Source: Winogradskyella psychrotolerans RS-3 | GTDB taxonomy: Bacteria > Bacteroidota > Bacteroidia > Flavobacteriales > Flavobacteriaceae | Direction: 5' to 3' | DNA length: 64,000 bases | Assembly (NCBI RefSeq): GCF_000427335.1 | Contig: NZ_ATMR01000164.1 | Span: forward strand, 33,782 to 97,781 | Shown here: piece after piece, positions 26,076 to 35,510 of the stretch | How positions within the stretch are numbered: the first letter of the stretch is position 1 | Layout of the letters: the number at the start of each line of letters is the position of its first letter | Made by a program: the position numbers and the translations under genes | The notes under the pieces: model-generated | Databases searched by the model: none | Seen by the model: only the letters and a program-made list of their open reading frames with translations | Told to the model about the DNA's origin: nothing

Positions 26076-28883
26076 TTAAATCTCTATAATGTAGTTAGAT
26101 AAGCTTTGTTCGTGGTCTAATTCTAACTTTTTACGCAAACGATAGCGCTTAACCTCTACACTTTTATGTGAGATATTTAGAAGTGGTGCTATCTCTTTAG
26201 AAGACAGGTTTAATCTTAAATAAGCACACAGTCTTAAATCATTTGGAGTTATAGTTGGATGAAGTAATTTTATTTTCTTCATAAAGTCCTTGTCCACATT
26301 ATTAAAAGCCTCCTCAAACAACTCCCAATCATTTGTGTCATTAATGCTAGAATTAATTAGCTTAACCACTTTATTAACTTCAGCTAGAGATTTACTTTTA
26401 GACAACTCAGTCTTTATACTATTTAATAACTCATTTCGTTTAACCACGTTCATGGTTGCCATTCCAAGCTCTCGATTTTTGTTATCAATATCTTGTTGTA
26501 AGTTTTTGTTTTTAAACTGTATTAATTTACGCTGGCTTTCTAATTGCTCCATCTTTAACTGTCTCTCCTTCTTCTCAATAAGTATTTGTTGCTGTTTTTT
26601 GTAATGTTTTTTATTAAAATAGTACAGTACATATATAAAAAGTAAAACAAATACAACGTAAGAAATTATAGCCACTGGTTTAATATACCAAGGTTTTTCT
26701 ATAGTAAAGGAATAAGACAACATGTTATTTGAAACAATTCTATCCGTCATTGCCCTTGCCTCAAAAGTATAATCTCCATGTTGCAAATTTTTAAAAAACA
26801 CCTCCGAGCTACTAGACCAATTGCTCCAGTTATCATATATCCCAAGCAACCTATATTGATATTTGGATGAGGAAAGCTTATTAAAATTCGTTACGCTGTA
26901 ATTAAACTTAATATTGTTAATTTTATTTTTAAACTCAGTAGACCCAACTAAGTCTAATGGTAATAGTTTATTAGGATCTTCTCCATAGTCTATACTATTT
27001 AAGTTGATATCTAAAGCCTCGTGCTCTAGTTTGTTCAAATCAACAATTAGAAACCCTTCGGTTGTTCCAATTAAATACTTGTTATTTGATAAATCTAGTA
27101 TGTTTTCATAAGCTGTTTTACTTTTACGCAACTCGCTAGAAATAGGTATAATATTAATTTTTGGCTCAGTAGATAATTTTCCAGGTTCTATGTAAATGAT
27201 CGCATCATTAGAAAACGCCCAAAGCTTATTACCTTCAATATCACTAATAAGTTTACCTGAAACATAATTTTCTCCACTAATCAACTTACTTAAAACTACA
27301 TCTTTCTTAAAGTTTTCATTTTTAGCATCATAATTAAAAACACCTTCTTGAGTACTATAAAGAATTTTATTATGATAACTTTCAATACTCGATTTAATAC
27401 CCTTATTAACAGATATCTTTTTATAGCCTATTATTTTTTGAAAATCTTCATCAATCTTAATCTTATAAACTCCTTTGTACTCATGACTCACCAATAATTC
27501 ATGAGAATTAATCAATTCAAAATATCTTGAAGAGATATTAAATCCTTCTATTTTATTCCTGTATTTCCAAGTGTCACCAACTTTTTCTAAAATATTTAAA
27601 CCTTTATAATTACCTTGAATCAATAGATTAGGGTAACCATCTATCTCTTTGACTGACCAAGTTCCTATCTCACTAGAAATTTGTTCTGCAGTCGTTTTAT
27701 TAACTAAAAACGTTCCTTTATCATGACCACAAAACAAATCCCCTTGCACAACAGCCAAACTCCATACCTGCCCTTTTGTACCTTCAATTAAACTAAACTT
27801 TTCATTAGTATCTATAAGCTTATAAAATAAACCCTGATTAGTACCCAAATATAAATATTCGTCTGTTTTTGCTGCTGCATAAACGGTCCCTAAAACCCCC
27901 TGATTATCTACATAAATCTTATAGAGCGAATTAAAATTAATAATATTTATGCCATTATCTAAACCCAACCAAATATTACCATAACTATCATTTTTTATAG
28001 ACAAAATAGTATTATTACTCAACCCATCGGATTGATTAATAGTCAATAATTCTTTACCGTTTATATCTACATGAACAAGTCCATTTGCAATAGTACCCAG
28101 TAAAAAACTTCCATCACTTAGTCTAATACTGCAATAAATAGTTAAATCTGGCAATATACTATCTGGGTGTTGACTAACAGGTTTAATCTCTCCTTTACTA
28201 AATTCATAAAAGCCATGTTCTTTTGTTTGCAATAACAAGCCAGAGTCTAAATTAAAAATATTAACTAATTCACTATCCTCTAGAGCTGCTCTTGAAATCA
28301 CTAAGGTTTGTTCTCCGTTTTCAATCCTAAAAACACCTATTTCCGTTTTTTGAAAATAAATAGTTTCTTCTACTTTAAACATTTTATTGATTCTGGAATC
28401 AGAGCCTATAATATCAAAACTATTTTCTGCAATATTATAAATGTGAATTCTTTCAAAAGACTGGAATAACACATAGCCTTCAATATCAATAATCCCCCAA
28501 AAATCTTCATCCTCCTTTATGGAAATTTTCTTATTATCTGTTAAAGATGTATATAACAAACGACCTTGCTTATTTTTGGCCCAATACCCAAAATCCATAT
28601 AGCCTCCTGTATATATTTTATCGCCTACAACTTTTACTGATCTTAAGATTCCAGTATTAGGTGAATTATAAAGTGTCCACGAAGCTCCATTATACTCTAA
28701 CAGTCCTTTGTTATTAGCAACATATATATAGTTGTTTTCCGACTGATCAATTCCCCAATTTTGATCTTCAGCACCATAATCTTGAGGTGTAAATATTTGA
28801 ATAGGTGGAATTTCTTGAGCATGACTAGCTGTGGAAATAATGACAACTAATAAAACGTAGAATACACTTTTGATTAAATTCAT
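26076..28883 (-). CDS. Membrane-spanning regulator: beta-propeller sensor, Y_Y_Y domain, coiled coil and LuxR-type HTH
   Basis: This 935-residue protein has a signal peptide, then about 600 residues of propeller-type repeats (for example YGNIWLGLDNGINIINF). A triple-tyrosine domain ends near residue 715 (YQYRLLGIYDNWSNWSS). One membrane helix (IISYVVFVLLFIYVLYYF) follows near 735, then a long coiled coil (about 755-830). The end is a LuxR-type helix-turn-helix (LSSKEIAPLLNISHKSVEVK). No histidine kinase or receiver domain is present, so signal and DNA binding sit in one membrane protein. It probably senses glucan fragments in the periplasm and controls the downstream operon. The DNA-binding end must act at the membrane unless it is cleaved. 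Confidence 0.88.
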   Translation of the reverse strand: MNLIKSVFYVLLVVIISTASHAQEIPPIQIFTPQDYGAEDQNWGIDQSENNYIYVANNKGLLEYNGASWTLYNSPNTGILRSVKVVGDKIYTGGYMDFGYWAKNKQGRLLYTSLTDNKKISIKEDEDFWGIIDIEGYVLFQSFERIHIYNIAENSFDIIGSDSRINKMFKVEETIYFQKTEIGVFRIENGEQTLVISRAALEDSELVNIFNLDSGLLLQTKEHGFYEFSKGEIKPVSQHPDSILPDLTIYCSIRLSDGSFLLGTIANGLVHVDINGKELLTINQSDGLSNNTILSIKNDSYGNIWLGLDNGINIINFNSLYKIYVDNQGVLGTVYAAAKTDEYLYLGTNQGLFYKLIDTNEKFSLIEGTKGQVWSLAVVQGDLFCGHDKGTFLVNKTTAEQISSEIGTWSVKEIDGYPNLLIQGNYKGLNILEKVGDTWKYRNKIEGFNISSRYFELINSHELLVSHEYKGVYKIKIDEDFQKIIGYKKISVNKGIKSSIESYHNKILYSTQEGVFNYDAKNENFKKDVVLSKLISGENYVSGKLISDIEGNKLWAFSNDAIIYIEPGKLSTEPKINIIPISSELRKSKTAYENILDLSNNKYLIGTTEGFLIVDLNKLEHEALDINLNSIDYGEDPNKLLPLDLVGSTEFKNKINNIKFNYSVTNFNKLSSSKYQYRLLGIYDNWSNWSSSSEVFFKNLQHGDYTFEARAMTDRIVSNNMLSYSFTIEKPWYIKPVAIISYVVFVLLFIYVLYYFNKKHYKKQQQILIEKKERQLKMEQLESQRKLIQFKNKNLQQDIDNKNRELGMATMNVVKRNELLNSIKTELSKSKSLAEVNKVVKLINSSINDTNDWELFEEAFNNVDKDFMKKIKLLHPTITPNDLRLCAYLRLNLSSKEIAPLLNISHKSVEVKRYRLRKKLELDHEQSLSNYIIEI

Positions 28884-29526
28884 TTTGCCTAAAATCTATA
28901 GAAGTTATATCTAGTCTATAAAAAACTAAATTCATATGTGTTAAGGCTCTAATATAACTAAATAAACGTATCCGACAAGTTGTGTAGTGGTAACTATTTA
29001 ACATGTATGGTCATACTTTATCAATTTAATAATCATATTAAATTAATTTATATTGGAAATTTAACAACCGACAGAGACTTTGTTTACAAGGGATATATGA
29101 ATAGTTTTATCCTTGTTTTATATTTTATGAGACTATAGTTGACGAAATTTTTAAATGTTTAAAAATTAATGAAGCGCTTAAAAATTTAGAAGGATCGGAC
29201 TATTTAGAAGTTCTTAATTTAGATAGAAGTCAATTCTTATAGTTGGGTTCCGTTTTTGTTTTAGCTTAACTAATATTACAAATTATGGACTTGAAATTTA
29301 TACGACACAAAAGCTGTATAAATTATGAAAGCGAAAAAAAACCGCAATGGATTTAATTTATTATTTAAAGATGGAATAGAGTAATAAAAAGCATGAATAA
29401 TCAAAGGAATTGACCTCGCTTAGTTTCTCCCTCAATAAGTAGAGAACAGAGTATCCGAAAGCCTGAATTGCTTTTTTTTGTTTTAAAAACACACATGAAA
29501 GCTAGTTTTCGTTATATTTTTAAAAC
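28884..29526. other. Long intergenic region with a decayed open frame
   Basis: This stretch of about 640 bases lies between the regulator start and the tRNA terminator. The plus-strand frame from 29141 to 29356 reads as coding-like sequence (EIFKCLKINEALKNLEGSDY, later DLKFIRHKSC) but is broken by two stops and has no start. It may be a remnant of a small lost gene; I do not recognise its family. The rest is AT-rich and should contain the promoter of the regulator. Confidence 0.5.
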
Positions 29527-29558
29527 AAAAAAGCCGAAAACTTTCGTTTTCGGCTTTT
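29527..29558 (-). terminator. Intrinsic terminator of the tRNA-Gly/tRNA-Leu transcript
   Basis: A strong stem (AAGCCGAAAAC-type arm ending at 29541 with GTTTTCGGCTT from 29546) is followed on the minus strand by TTTTTTGTTTT. It lies 6 bases beyond the tRNA-Leu 3' end. Confidence 0.9.
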
Positions 29559-29564
29559 CATCTG

Positions 29565-29648
29565 TACTGAAGACGGGACTTGAACCCGTACGTCCTAATG
29601 GACATTGGATTTTAAGTCCAACGTGTCTACCAATTCCACCACTTCAGC
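29565..29648 (-). tRNA. tRNA-Leu (anticodon TAA)
   Basis: The minus strand gives an 84-base tRNA with acceptor arms GCTGAAG and CTTCAGT, the D-arm TGGTGGAATTGGTAGACA, anticodon loop CTTAAAA within a TTGGA/TCCAA stem, a long variable arm (TGTCCATTAGGACG), and the T-arm CGGGTTCAAGTCCCG. The discriminator base is A. CCA is not encoded. Confidence 0.96.
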
Positions 29649-29693
29649 GTCTTGATTACAGACTGTAATCAACTTGGTATTTTATATGATCAG

Positions 29694-29765
29694 AGCGAAA
29701 GATGGGATTTGAACCCACGACCTCCACCTTGGCAAGGTGATGCTCTACCCCTGAGCTACTTTCGC
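29694..29765 (-). tRNA. tRNA-Gly (anticodon GCC)
   Basis: A 72-base tRNA on the minus strand has acceptor arms GCGAAAG and CTTTCGC, anticodon loop TTGCCAA within a CACCT/AGGTG stem, and the T-arm GTGGGTTCAAATCCCAT. It lies 45 bases upstream of tRNA-Leu and shares its transcript and terminator. Confidence 0.96.
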
Positions 29766-29857
29766 AATTTTAATGAACATTTTCGCTCTGTAAGCGGATG
29801 CAAATTTAAAATTTAAATCTTAAAAGCAAAGCCTTTTTTGAAAATATTTTATTTTTT

Positions 29858-32470
29858 TTACACTTGCTTATTTTTCAGCAACATTCGCTTAATTTCATTG
29901 AGTTTCATTAAGGCTTCAACAGGTGTTAACGTATCAATATCTGTGTGCAAAATCTCATCCTTAATCTCCACTAATAGAGGATCATCGAGGTTAAAGAAGC
30001 TTAATTGTAGATCGTCTTTTATACTTTTTACCTTATCTGTTAGCTCTTCGCTCGAATGTGATTTCTCTAATTTAGATAAAATTTTATTTGCGCGCCTAAT
30101 CACTTGTTGTGGCATTCCTGCCATTTTTGCTACATGAATACCAAAACTATGTTCACTTCCTCCTTCAACTAGTTTTCTAACAAAAAGTACATTGTCTTTT
30201 AACTCTTTTACGGCAACATTGAAATTTCTTATACGACCAAACGTCTCTGTCATTTCATTTAACTCGTGGTAATGCGTCGCAAAAAGTGTTTTTGGCTTAG
30301 AAGGATGCTCGTGCAGGTATTCGCTAATGGCCCAAGCGATAGATATACCATCATACGTACTCGTTCCTCTTCCTATTTCATCTAACAACACCAAACTTCT
30401 ATCTGATATATTATTAAGAATAGAAGCGGTTTCATTCATCTCTACCATAAACGTAGATTCTCCCATCGAAATATTATCACTTGCTCCTACTCTCGTAAAA
30501 ATCTTATCTACTAAACCAATCCTCGCCTCTCCTGCAGGCACAAAACTTCCTATTTGAGCCAACAGTACAATTAAAGCTGTTTGTCTTAAAATAGCCGATT
30601 TACCAGACATGTTTGGCCCCGTAATCATAATGATTTGCTGAGACTCTCTATCTAAGAACAAATCATTAGCAATATAAGGCTCACCGATTGGTAATTGTTT
30701 TTCTATTACGGGATGACGACCATCTTTTATTTCTAAATCGTAGCTATCATCGATTTGTGGATATACATACTTATTCGACTTAGCCAAACTTGCAAAACCA
30801 CATAAACAATCTAATTGCCCAATAAGCTGTGCATTTTGTTGCACCGAAATAATAAACTGATGCATCCAAGTTACTAAGTCTGCAAATAACTTCTGCTCAA
30901 TAGCCAAGATGCGTTCTTCAGCGCCTAAAATTTTTGACTCGTACTCTTTAAGCTCTTCTGTAATATATCGCTCAGCATTCACTAAAGTTTGCTTACGAAT
31001 CCATTCTTCCGGGACTTTATCTTTATGCGAATTTCGAACTTCGATATAATAGCCAAAAACATTATTTGAAGCTATTTTTAAAGATGTAATGCCTGTGCGC
31101 TCACTTTCGCGCTTCAACATAGTATCTAAATAGGTTTTTCCAGATTGTGATAAACCTCTCAGTTCATCTAACTCTTCTGAAAAACCCTTAGCAATTGTAC
31201 TCCCTTTTAAAATATTAACTGGAGCTTCCTCATTTAAAGTCTCTTTTATTTTATCCCGAAGCAAATCACAGCGGTGTAAATTATCACCCAATACTTTTAA
31301 AGCTTCGTTCTCGCAAGTTTCAGCAACCGACTTTATAGGTACAATTGCTTCTAAAGAGTTTTTAAGTTGAATCACCTCACGAGGACTCACCTTAGTCGTT
31401 GCTATTTTTGAAATGAGACGTTCAATATCTCCAATTTGTTTTATCTGTCCTTGAACCTTATTCAAAACAGCGTCATTTTCTAACAAATACTTCACCACTT
31501 CATGGCGTTGCTTTATTTTCTCTGCATGCTTTAGAGGTAATGCTAACCAACGTTTCAGCATACGTCCACCCATTGCAGAAATGGTCTTGTCAATGACATT
31601 AATCAATGTAACCGCATTCACATTGGTAGAATTATATAATTCTAGATTCCGAATGGTGAATTTATCCATCCACACATAATCATCCGTTGCAATTCTCGAA
31701 ATCGTAGCAATATGCTCTAACTTATTATGACGTGTTTCCCCTAAATAGTGAAGTATTACGCCTGAAGCAATAATCCCTTCATACAAATCTTCAATTCCAA
31801 AACCTTTTAATGTCTTCGTATTGAAATGTTTGGTTAATGTCTCATGTGCATAATCGGCTTGAAACACCCAATCTTCCAGATAAAAGGTATGAAAATCATT
31901 CCCGAAGGTTTCAGAAAACACTTTTCGACTTTGTTTTGAAATTAAGACTTCACTTGGATTGAAATTCTGAAGTAGCTTATCAATATATTCTGCATTTCCT
32001 TGAGACGTTAAAAACTCGCCAGTTGAAATATCTAAAAATGCCACTCCTATGCGTTGCTTTTCAAAATAGACAGCTGCTAAAAAGTTATTCGATTTTGAAT
32101 GTAGAATATCATCATTAAAAGCAACTCCTGGTGTTACCAATTCTGTAACTCCACGTTTTACAATGGTCTTGGTCTGCTTCGGGTCTTCTAACTGATCACA
32201 AATGGCAACACGCTCACCTGCTTTTACCAATTTTGGTAAGTAGGTATTTAAGGAATGATGCGGAAAACCGGCTAATTCAATTTCACTTTCGCTACCAGCA
32301 CCACGCTTGGTTAAAATGATGTCTAAAATTTTAGACGCTTTTACAGCATCGCTACCAAAGGTTTCGTAAAAATCACCAACTCGAAATAACAATAGTGCAT
32401 CAGGATATTTAACCTTGATGGCATTATACTGTTTCATTAACGGTGTTACTTTTTTTGCGGATTTTGCCAA
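29858..32470 (-). CDS. mutS: DNA mismatch repair protein MutS
   Basis: This 870-residue mismatch recognition ATPase is full length. The N-terminal mismatch-binding domain begins [31 protein letters not shown], with the Phe-x-Glu that contacts the mismatch. The C-terminal ATPase has Walker A GPNMSGKS near residue 618, Walker [17 protein letters not shown], and [12 protein letters not shown]. MutS binds mispaired bases and recruits MutL. It appears to be transcribed alone, facing away from the TrmH-type gene. The gene is intact, so a mutator explanation for the nearby frameshifts is not supported by this locus. Confidence 0.98.
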   Translation of the reverse strand: MAKSAKKVTPLMKQYNAIKVKYPDALLLFRVGDFYETFGSDAVKASKILDIILTKRGAGSESEIELAGFPHHSLNTYLPKLVKAGERVAICDQLEDPKQTKTIVKRGVTELVTPGVAFNDDILHSKSNNFLAAVYFEKQRIGVAFLDISTGEFLTSQGNAEYIDKLLQNFNPSEVLISKQSRKVFSETFGNDFHTFYLEDWVFQADYAHETLTKHFNTKTLKGFGIEDLYEGIIASGVILHYLGETRHNKLEHIATISRIATDDYVWMDKFTIRNLELYNSTNVNAVTLINVIDKTISAMGGRMLKRWLALPLKHAEKIKQRHEVVKYLLENDAVLNKVQGQIKQIGDIERLISKIATTKVSPREVIQLKNSLEAIVPIKSVAETCENEALKVLGDNLHRCDLLRDKIKETLNEEAPVNILKGSTIAKGFSEELDELRGLSQSGKTYLDTMLKRESERTGITSLKIASNNVFGYYIEVRNSHKDKVPEEWIRKQTLVNAERYITEELKEYESKILGAEERILAIEQKLFADLVTWMHQFIISVQQNAQLIGQLDCLCGFASLAKSNKYVYPQIDDSYDLEIKDGRHPVIEKQLPIGEPYIANDLFLDRESQQIIMITGPNMSGKSAILRQTALIVLLAQIGSFVPAGEARIGLVDKIFTRVGASDNISMGESTFMVEMNETASILNNISDRSLVLLDEIGRGTSTYDGISIAWAISEYLHEHPSKPKTLFATHYHELNEMTETFGRIRNFNVAVKELKDNVLFVRKLVEGGSEHSFGIHVAKMAGMPQQVIRRANKILSKLEKSHSSEELTDKVKSIKDDLQLSFFNLDDPLLVEIKDEILHTDIDTLTPVEALMKLNEIKRMLLKNKQV

Positions 32471-32604
32471 TGGGAATCTAGTTTTAAGTTCTATTTTTGC
32501 CTTGAATATGTTCAGAATTGCAAGTTTGCTAAATTACTTATATTTTGAGGTTTATTGAAACCGAAGAACTAGAAGTTATTTACAGATGTTGATAATTATA
32601 TTCT

Positions 32605-32637
32605 AGACCTGTCAGGTTTTAAAAACCCAATAGGTCT
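32605..32637. repeat. Imperfect palindrome (AGACCT ... GGTTTT A AAAACC ... AGGTCT)
   Basis: The arms AGACCT (32605-32610) and AGGTCT (32632-32637) and the inner GGTTTT/AAAACC pair on either side of one A, with a 4-base mismatched bulge between. It resembles small interspersed palindromes seen in many flavobacterial genomes. It sits in the gap between the divergent mutS and TrmH-type genes. Confidence 0.4.
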
Positions 32638-32651
32638 CTTAAGAAACTAAG

Positions 32652-33181
32652 ATGCGAAAACTAAAAACGAAGAATTAGACAGATTAGAAGTTTCAGAATT
32701 TAAAGAAGCGAAAAAGACGCCTATAATTATTATCCTAGATAATATTAGAAGTCTCAACAATATCGGTTCCGTATTTAGGACAAGTGATGCGTTCTTAATC
32801 GAGAAAATTTATCTCTGCGGCATTACTGCTCAACCTCCACATAACGACATTAGAAAAACGGCTTTGGGAAGTACTGAAACTGTAGATTGGGAATATGCAG
32901 AAAACACTTTAGATGTTATTAAAAAATTAAAAACAGAAAACGTAAACATCTGTTCTATTGAGCAAGCTGAAAACGCAACCATGCTCAGTGATTTTAAACC
33001 TCAACCCACTGAAAAATACGCCTTTGTATTTGGTAATGAAGTTAAAGGTGTTGACCAAAACGTAGTTGATGCAAGTAATGTTGTGATTGAAATCCCGCAA
33101 TATGGCACTAAGCATTCATTAAATATTTCTGTGAGTTGTGGTGTTGTGGTTTGGGATGTGTTCTCGAAATTAAAATCTTAG
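32652..33181 (+). CDS. TrmH/SpoU-family RNA methyltransferase (frame broken near the start)
   Basis: This is an SAM-dependent 2'-O-ribose RNA methyltransferase of the SPOUT knot class. The N-terminus (ATG at 32652, MRKLK) is out of frame with the rest. Adding one A to the run 32663-32667 gives MRKLKNEELDRLEVSEFK, continuous with LDNIRSLNNIGSVFRTSDAF and PHNDIRKTALGSTETVDWEY. The knot motifs FVFGNEVKGVDQ and IEIPQYGTKHSLNISV follow. The joined product would be 176 residues, a normal size for the small flavobacterial members. The gene is probably intact in the organism. Substrate (tRNA or rRNA) unknown. Confidence 0.85.
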
Positions 33182-33195
33182 AATATAACATCACT

Positions 33196-33264
33196 GTCAT
33201 TCCTGCGCAAGCAGGAATCCACTTTAAACTAATACTTACAGATTCCTGCCTACGCAGGAATGAC
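33196..33264. repeat. Inverted repeat of CCTGCGnAGGCAGG type
   Basis: GTCATTCCTGCG-type arms at 33196-33220 and 33241-33264 are inverted copies matching at 22 of 24 positions, and each arm is itself a small palindrome. In translation this element gives the well-known IPACAGMT string. It is a dispersed intergenic repeat found in many bacteria. Here it fills the space between the TrmH-type stop and the methyltransferase start and may act as terminator or RNA end. A single degenerate half-site occurs near 54115-54135. Confidence 0.75.
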
Positions 33265-33269
33265 AAACA

Positions 33270-33965
33270 ATGAAAAAGAGCGCAAAAACACCTTGGCCCA
33301 CAAAAGATGCTATGCAACAAGTCTATGACCTACATCTTTGGGGTGGAAAAGACTTTGATTTTTACTCAGGTGATGGTTCTCATAACATTAAAATCGTTGA
33401 ACCTTATATTGATAGTATCACTACGTTTTTAAAATCGCAGAACAATCCACTAACCGTTTGTGATTTAGGTTGTGGTGATTTCAATATCGGAAAACAACTC
33501 ACCAAACACACTAAAAACTATATTGCGATAGATATTGTTGACAATCTCATTGAAAGAAATAAAGCCTTATTTAAAGAAGACCATTTAGATTTTCAGTGTC
33601 TAGATATTGTAAAAGACGAACTTCCCAAAGCAGATATTGTTATTCTGAGACAGGTTTTACAACATTTATCTAATGCTGAAATCCTAAAAGTAGTTGAAAA
33701 ATTATCCAATTATAAATTTGTGATTCTTACCGAACATCTACCTCTTGGAGAGTTTGTACCTAATAAAGACATTATTTCGGGACAAGGTATTAGAATCAAA
33801 AAAAATAGTGGTGTTAATGTATTGGAAGCGCCTTTTAAATTGGAAATTGTTGAAGAACAAAAATTATCCGAAATCTTTCTAGATGATAATAAAGGAAAAA
33901 TTGTTACGCTGCTTTTTAAAATTATGCCACGAAGCTCCACAAATAAAGCGCAGAGATTAACATAG
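33270..33965 (+). CDS. Class I SAM-dependent methyltransferase
   Basis: This 231-residue soluble protein has a Rossmann methyltransferase core. Motif I is VCDLGCGDFNIGKQ near residue 65, the acidic motif II region is YIAIDIVDNLIERN, and motif IV is ADIVILRQVLQHLSN. The start ATG lies 5 bases after the inverted repeat. The substrate is not evident; a small molecule or lipid target is as likely as a protein. The last codons (SSTNKAQRLT) look unlike a conserved domain end and may be a drifted tail. Confidence 0.85.
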   Translation: MKKSAKTPWPTKDAMQQVYDLHLWGGKDFDFYSGDGSHNIKIVEPYIDSITTFLKSQNNPLTVCDLGCGDFNIGKQLTKHTKNYIAIDIVDNLIERNKALFKEDHLDFQCLDIVKDELPKADIVILRQVLQHLSNAEILKVVEKLSNYKFVILTEHLPLGEFVPNKDIISGQGIRIKKNSGVNVLEAPFKLEIVEEQKLSEIFLDDNKGKIVTLLFKIMPRSSTNKAQRLT

Positions 33966-34066
33966 GATTTATCGTAAATATTTCAATTTATTTCGAAAAG
34001 AACGTTTAATGTTATCAAATAAAACTTCAATCAACTGAAAACTGTGACTGTGAATAAAACTTTGTG

Positions 34067-34147
34067 ACTGCCTACTGAACACTGCTTACTGCCTACTGAA
34101 CACTGCTTACTGCCTACTGCCTACTGCCTACTGCCCACTGCCTACTG
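34067..34147. repeat. Tandem heptamer repeat (ACTGCCT variants) running into the deoxynucleoside kinase gene
   Basis: About eleven 7-base units of ACTGCCT, ACTGAAC, ACTGCTT and ACTGCCC type lie in tandem, with a higher-order 21-base period at the left. The right end overlaps the last codons of the minus-strand kinase gene and encodes its final residues, SVGSGQ. Such arrays change length by replication slippage. Confidence 0.8.
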
Positions 34148-34778
34148 AAGCATCACTAATCTCTCCCAACAACCACAAATAATCGGCACGAGACTTCACA
34201 AAATCTTTATTCGAAATATCAATAATCTTAACATGCATCTCTTGTTGACTTTTTAAAAATTCAAGATAACCAGCATTAATTTTTTCGAGATAATCGTCTT
34301 TGATGTCTTTTTCGTAATTACGTCCTCTTTTCTTTATGTTGGCTTGTAAACGCTCTGTATTTTGATAGAGGTAAATGTACAAGTCGGGCTTGGCAATGTC
34401 TTTATAAACTTGATAGAACAGTTTTCGGTACAATCTAAATTCGTCTTCAGGTAAGGTTATCTTCGAGAAAATTAAAGATTTATAAACGTCGTAATCACTC
34501 ACCATAAAATCTTTAAACAAATCGAGTTGCGATAAATCGTCACTAATTTGCTGATACCGATCTGCTAAAAATGACATTTCTAAAGTAAACGCGTAACGCT
34601 CTGGTTGTTTATAAAATTTTGGTAAAAATGCATTGTCTGCAAACCGCTCTAAAATTAATTTAGCATTAAAATCATTAGCTATCTTATTGGCTAAACTTGT
34701 TTTACCTGCACCAATATTACCTTCAATAGCAATGTAATTATAATCTTTAAAAGCGTAGGATTCCCTAGGATTCTTCAA
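34128..34778 (-). CDS. Deoxynucleoside kinase domain, probably the second half of a FolK fusion
   Basis: This is a deoxynucleoside kinase of the dNK/dCK type, which phosphorylates salvaged deoxynucleosides. It has the P-loop [18 protein letters not shown], the ERFADN motif, FLADRYQQ, and the lid [17 protein letters not shown]. The frame here starts [10 protein letters not shown], but adding one base to the T7 run at 34841-34847 makes the upstream folK frame run straight through into it (IEVLFANCSD then [11 protein letters not shown]). The joined protein has 382 residues, which agrees with my recollection of FolK-kinase fusions in flavobacteria. The last six residues come from the tandem repeat. 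Confidence 0.9.
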   Translation of the reverse strand: MKNPRESYAFKDYNYIAIEGNIGAGKTSLANKIANDFNAKLILERFADNAFLPKFYKQPERYAFTLEMSFLADRYQQISDDLSQLDLFKDFMVSDYDVYKSLIFSKITLPEDEFRLYRKLFYQVYKDIAKPDLYIYLYQNTERLQANIKKRGRNYEKDIKDDYLEKINAGYLEFLKSQQEMHVKIIDISNKDFVKSRADYLWLLGEISDASVGSGQ

Positions 34779-34834
34779 CCAAATATTTACAGACTCAATT
34801 TCAGAATTGTCAGAACAATTAGCAAATAAAACTT

Positions 34835-35275
34835 CTATTGTTTTTTTAAAACAGGATGTTCTAATTCTTTAGCAATATCTAACAGTGGTTGCAAAACAAA
34901 CTTACGATTTTGTATTTGTGGATGCGGAATGACTAAGGTTTTTTCTTCAAGAATCTCATCTTCAAAGAATAAAATATCTAAATCTATTTCTCGAGACTCA
35001 TAACCTTTGGAGGCCTTAGATTTCCTCCCTAGCTCTACTTCAATAGCCTGAAGCTCTTTAAGAACTCTCTTCGGTTTTAATTCCGTTTCAACTGTAATAC
35101 AAGCATTAAAAAAGTCATCACCTTCAAACCCAAAAGCAGGTGTTCTATAAACTTTTGATATCTTTTTTATAGCACCAACACCGTCAAAAACAGCATTAAC
35201 GGCAGATTGTAAATACTGCAATTTATTGCCCTTATTGCTTCCTAAGGCTATATTAATGGTTTTAGTTGGTTTCAT
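34835..35275 (-). CDS. folK: FolK (hydroxymethyldihydropterin pyrophosphokinase), probably the first half of a kinase fusion
   Basis: FolK transfers pyrophosphate to 6-hydroxymethyl-7,8-dihydropterin in folate synthesis. The domain is complete: INIALGSNKGNKLQYLQ at the N-terminus, VYRTPAFGFEGDDFFNACI, the catalytic SREIDLDILFFEDE, and VIPHPQIQNRKFVLQPL. It stops at HPVLKKQ just after an A7 run (T7 at 34841-34847 on the plus strand). One more A would restore KKTIEVLFANC and fuse it in frame to the deoxynucleoside kinase. The overall fused frame is then 1149 bases, exactly 383 codons. Confidence 0.93.
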   Translation of the reverse strand: MKPTKTINIALGSNKGNKLQYLQSAVNAVFDGVGAIKKISKVYRTPAFGFEGDDFFNACITVETELKPKRVLKELQAIEVELGRKSKASKGYESREIDLDILFFEDEILEEKTLVIPHPQIQNRKFVLQPLLDIAKELEHPVLKKQ

Positions 35276-35510
35276 AGTTTTATACCAGTTCTCATTTAAA
35301 ATAACGAAAATAAAACACCCTTTTTCCCTTTCTACTTCAACATAAAACTAAACCGTAGCTAAAACTATACTTTATTTTTCTATCTCGTATTAAGAAAAAA
35401 AATCATCATTTTCTTCTTTAGCAATTTCAAACAAGAGCTGCTATTGGCAAAATAACTAAAACAAATTTTATAACTTTACCTTTACCAAAACTATTTATTA
35501 ACCATTTTCA

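Noticed and set aside
29468..29668. Plus-strand 66-codon frame
   Set aside because: It reads through the tRNA terminator and tRNA-Leu on the opposite strand.
33108..33320. Minus-strand 70-codon frame containing IPACAGMT
   Set aside because: This is the well-known spurious translation of the CCTGC inverted repeat, not a gene.
34067..34147. CRISPR array
   Set aside because: The units are 7 bases without spacers, so this is a simple tandem repeat. No CRISPR array was seen in the window.
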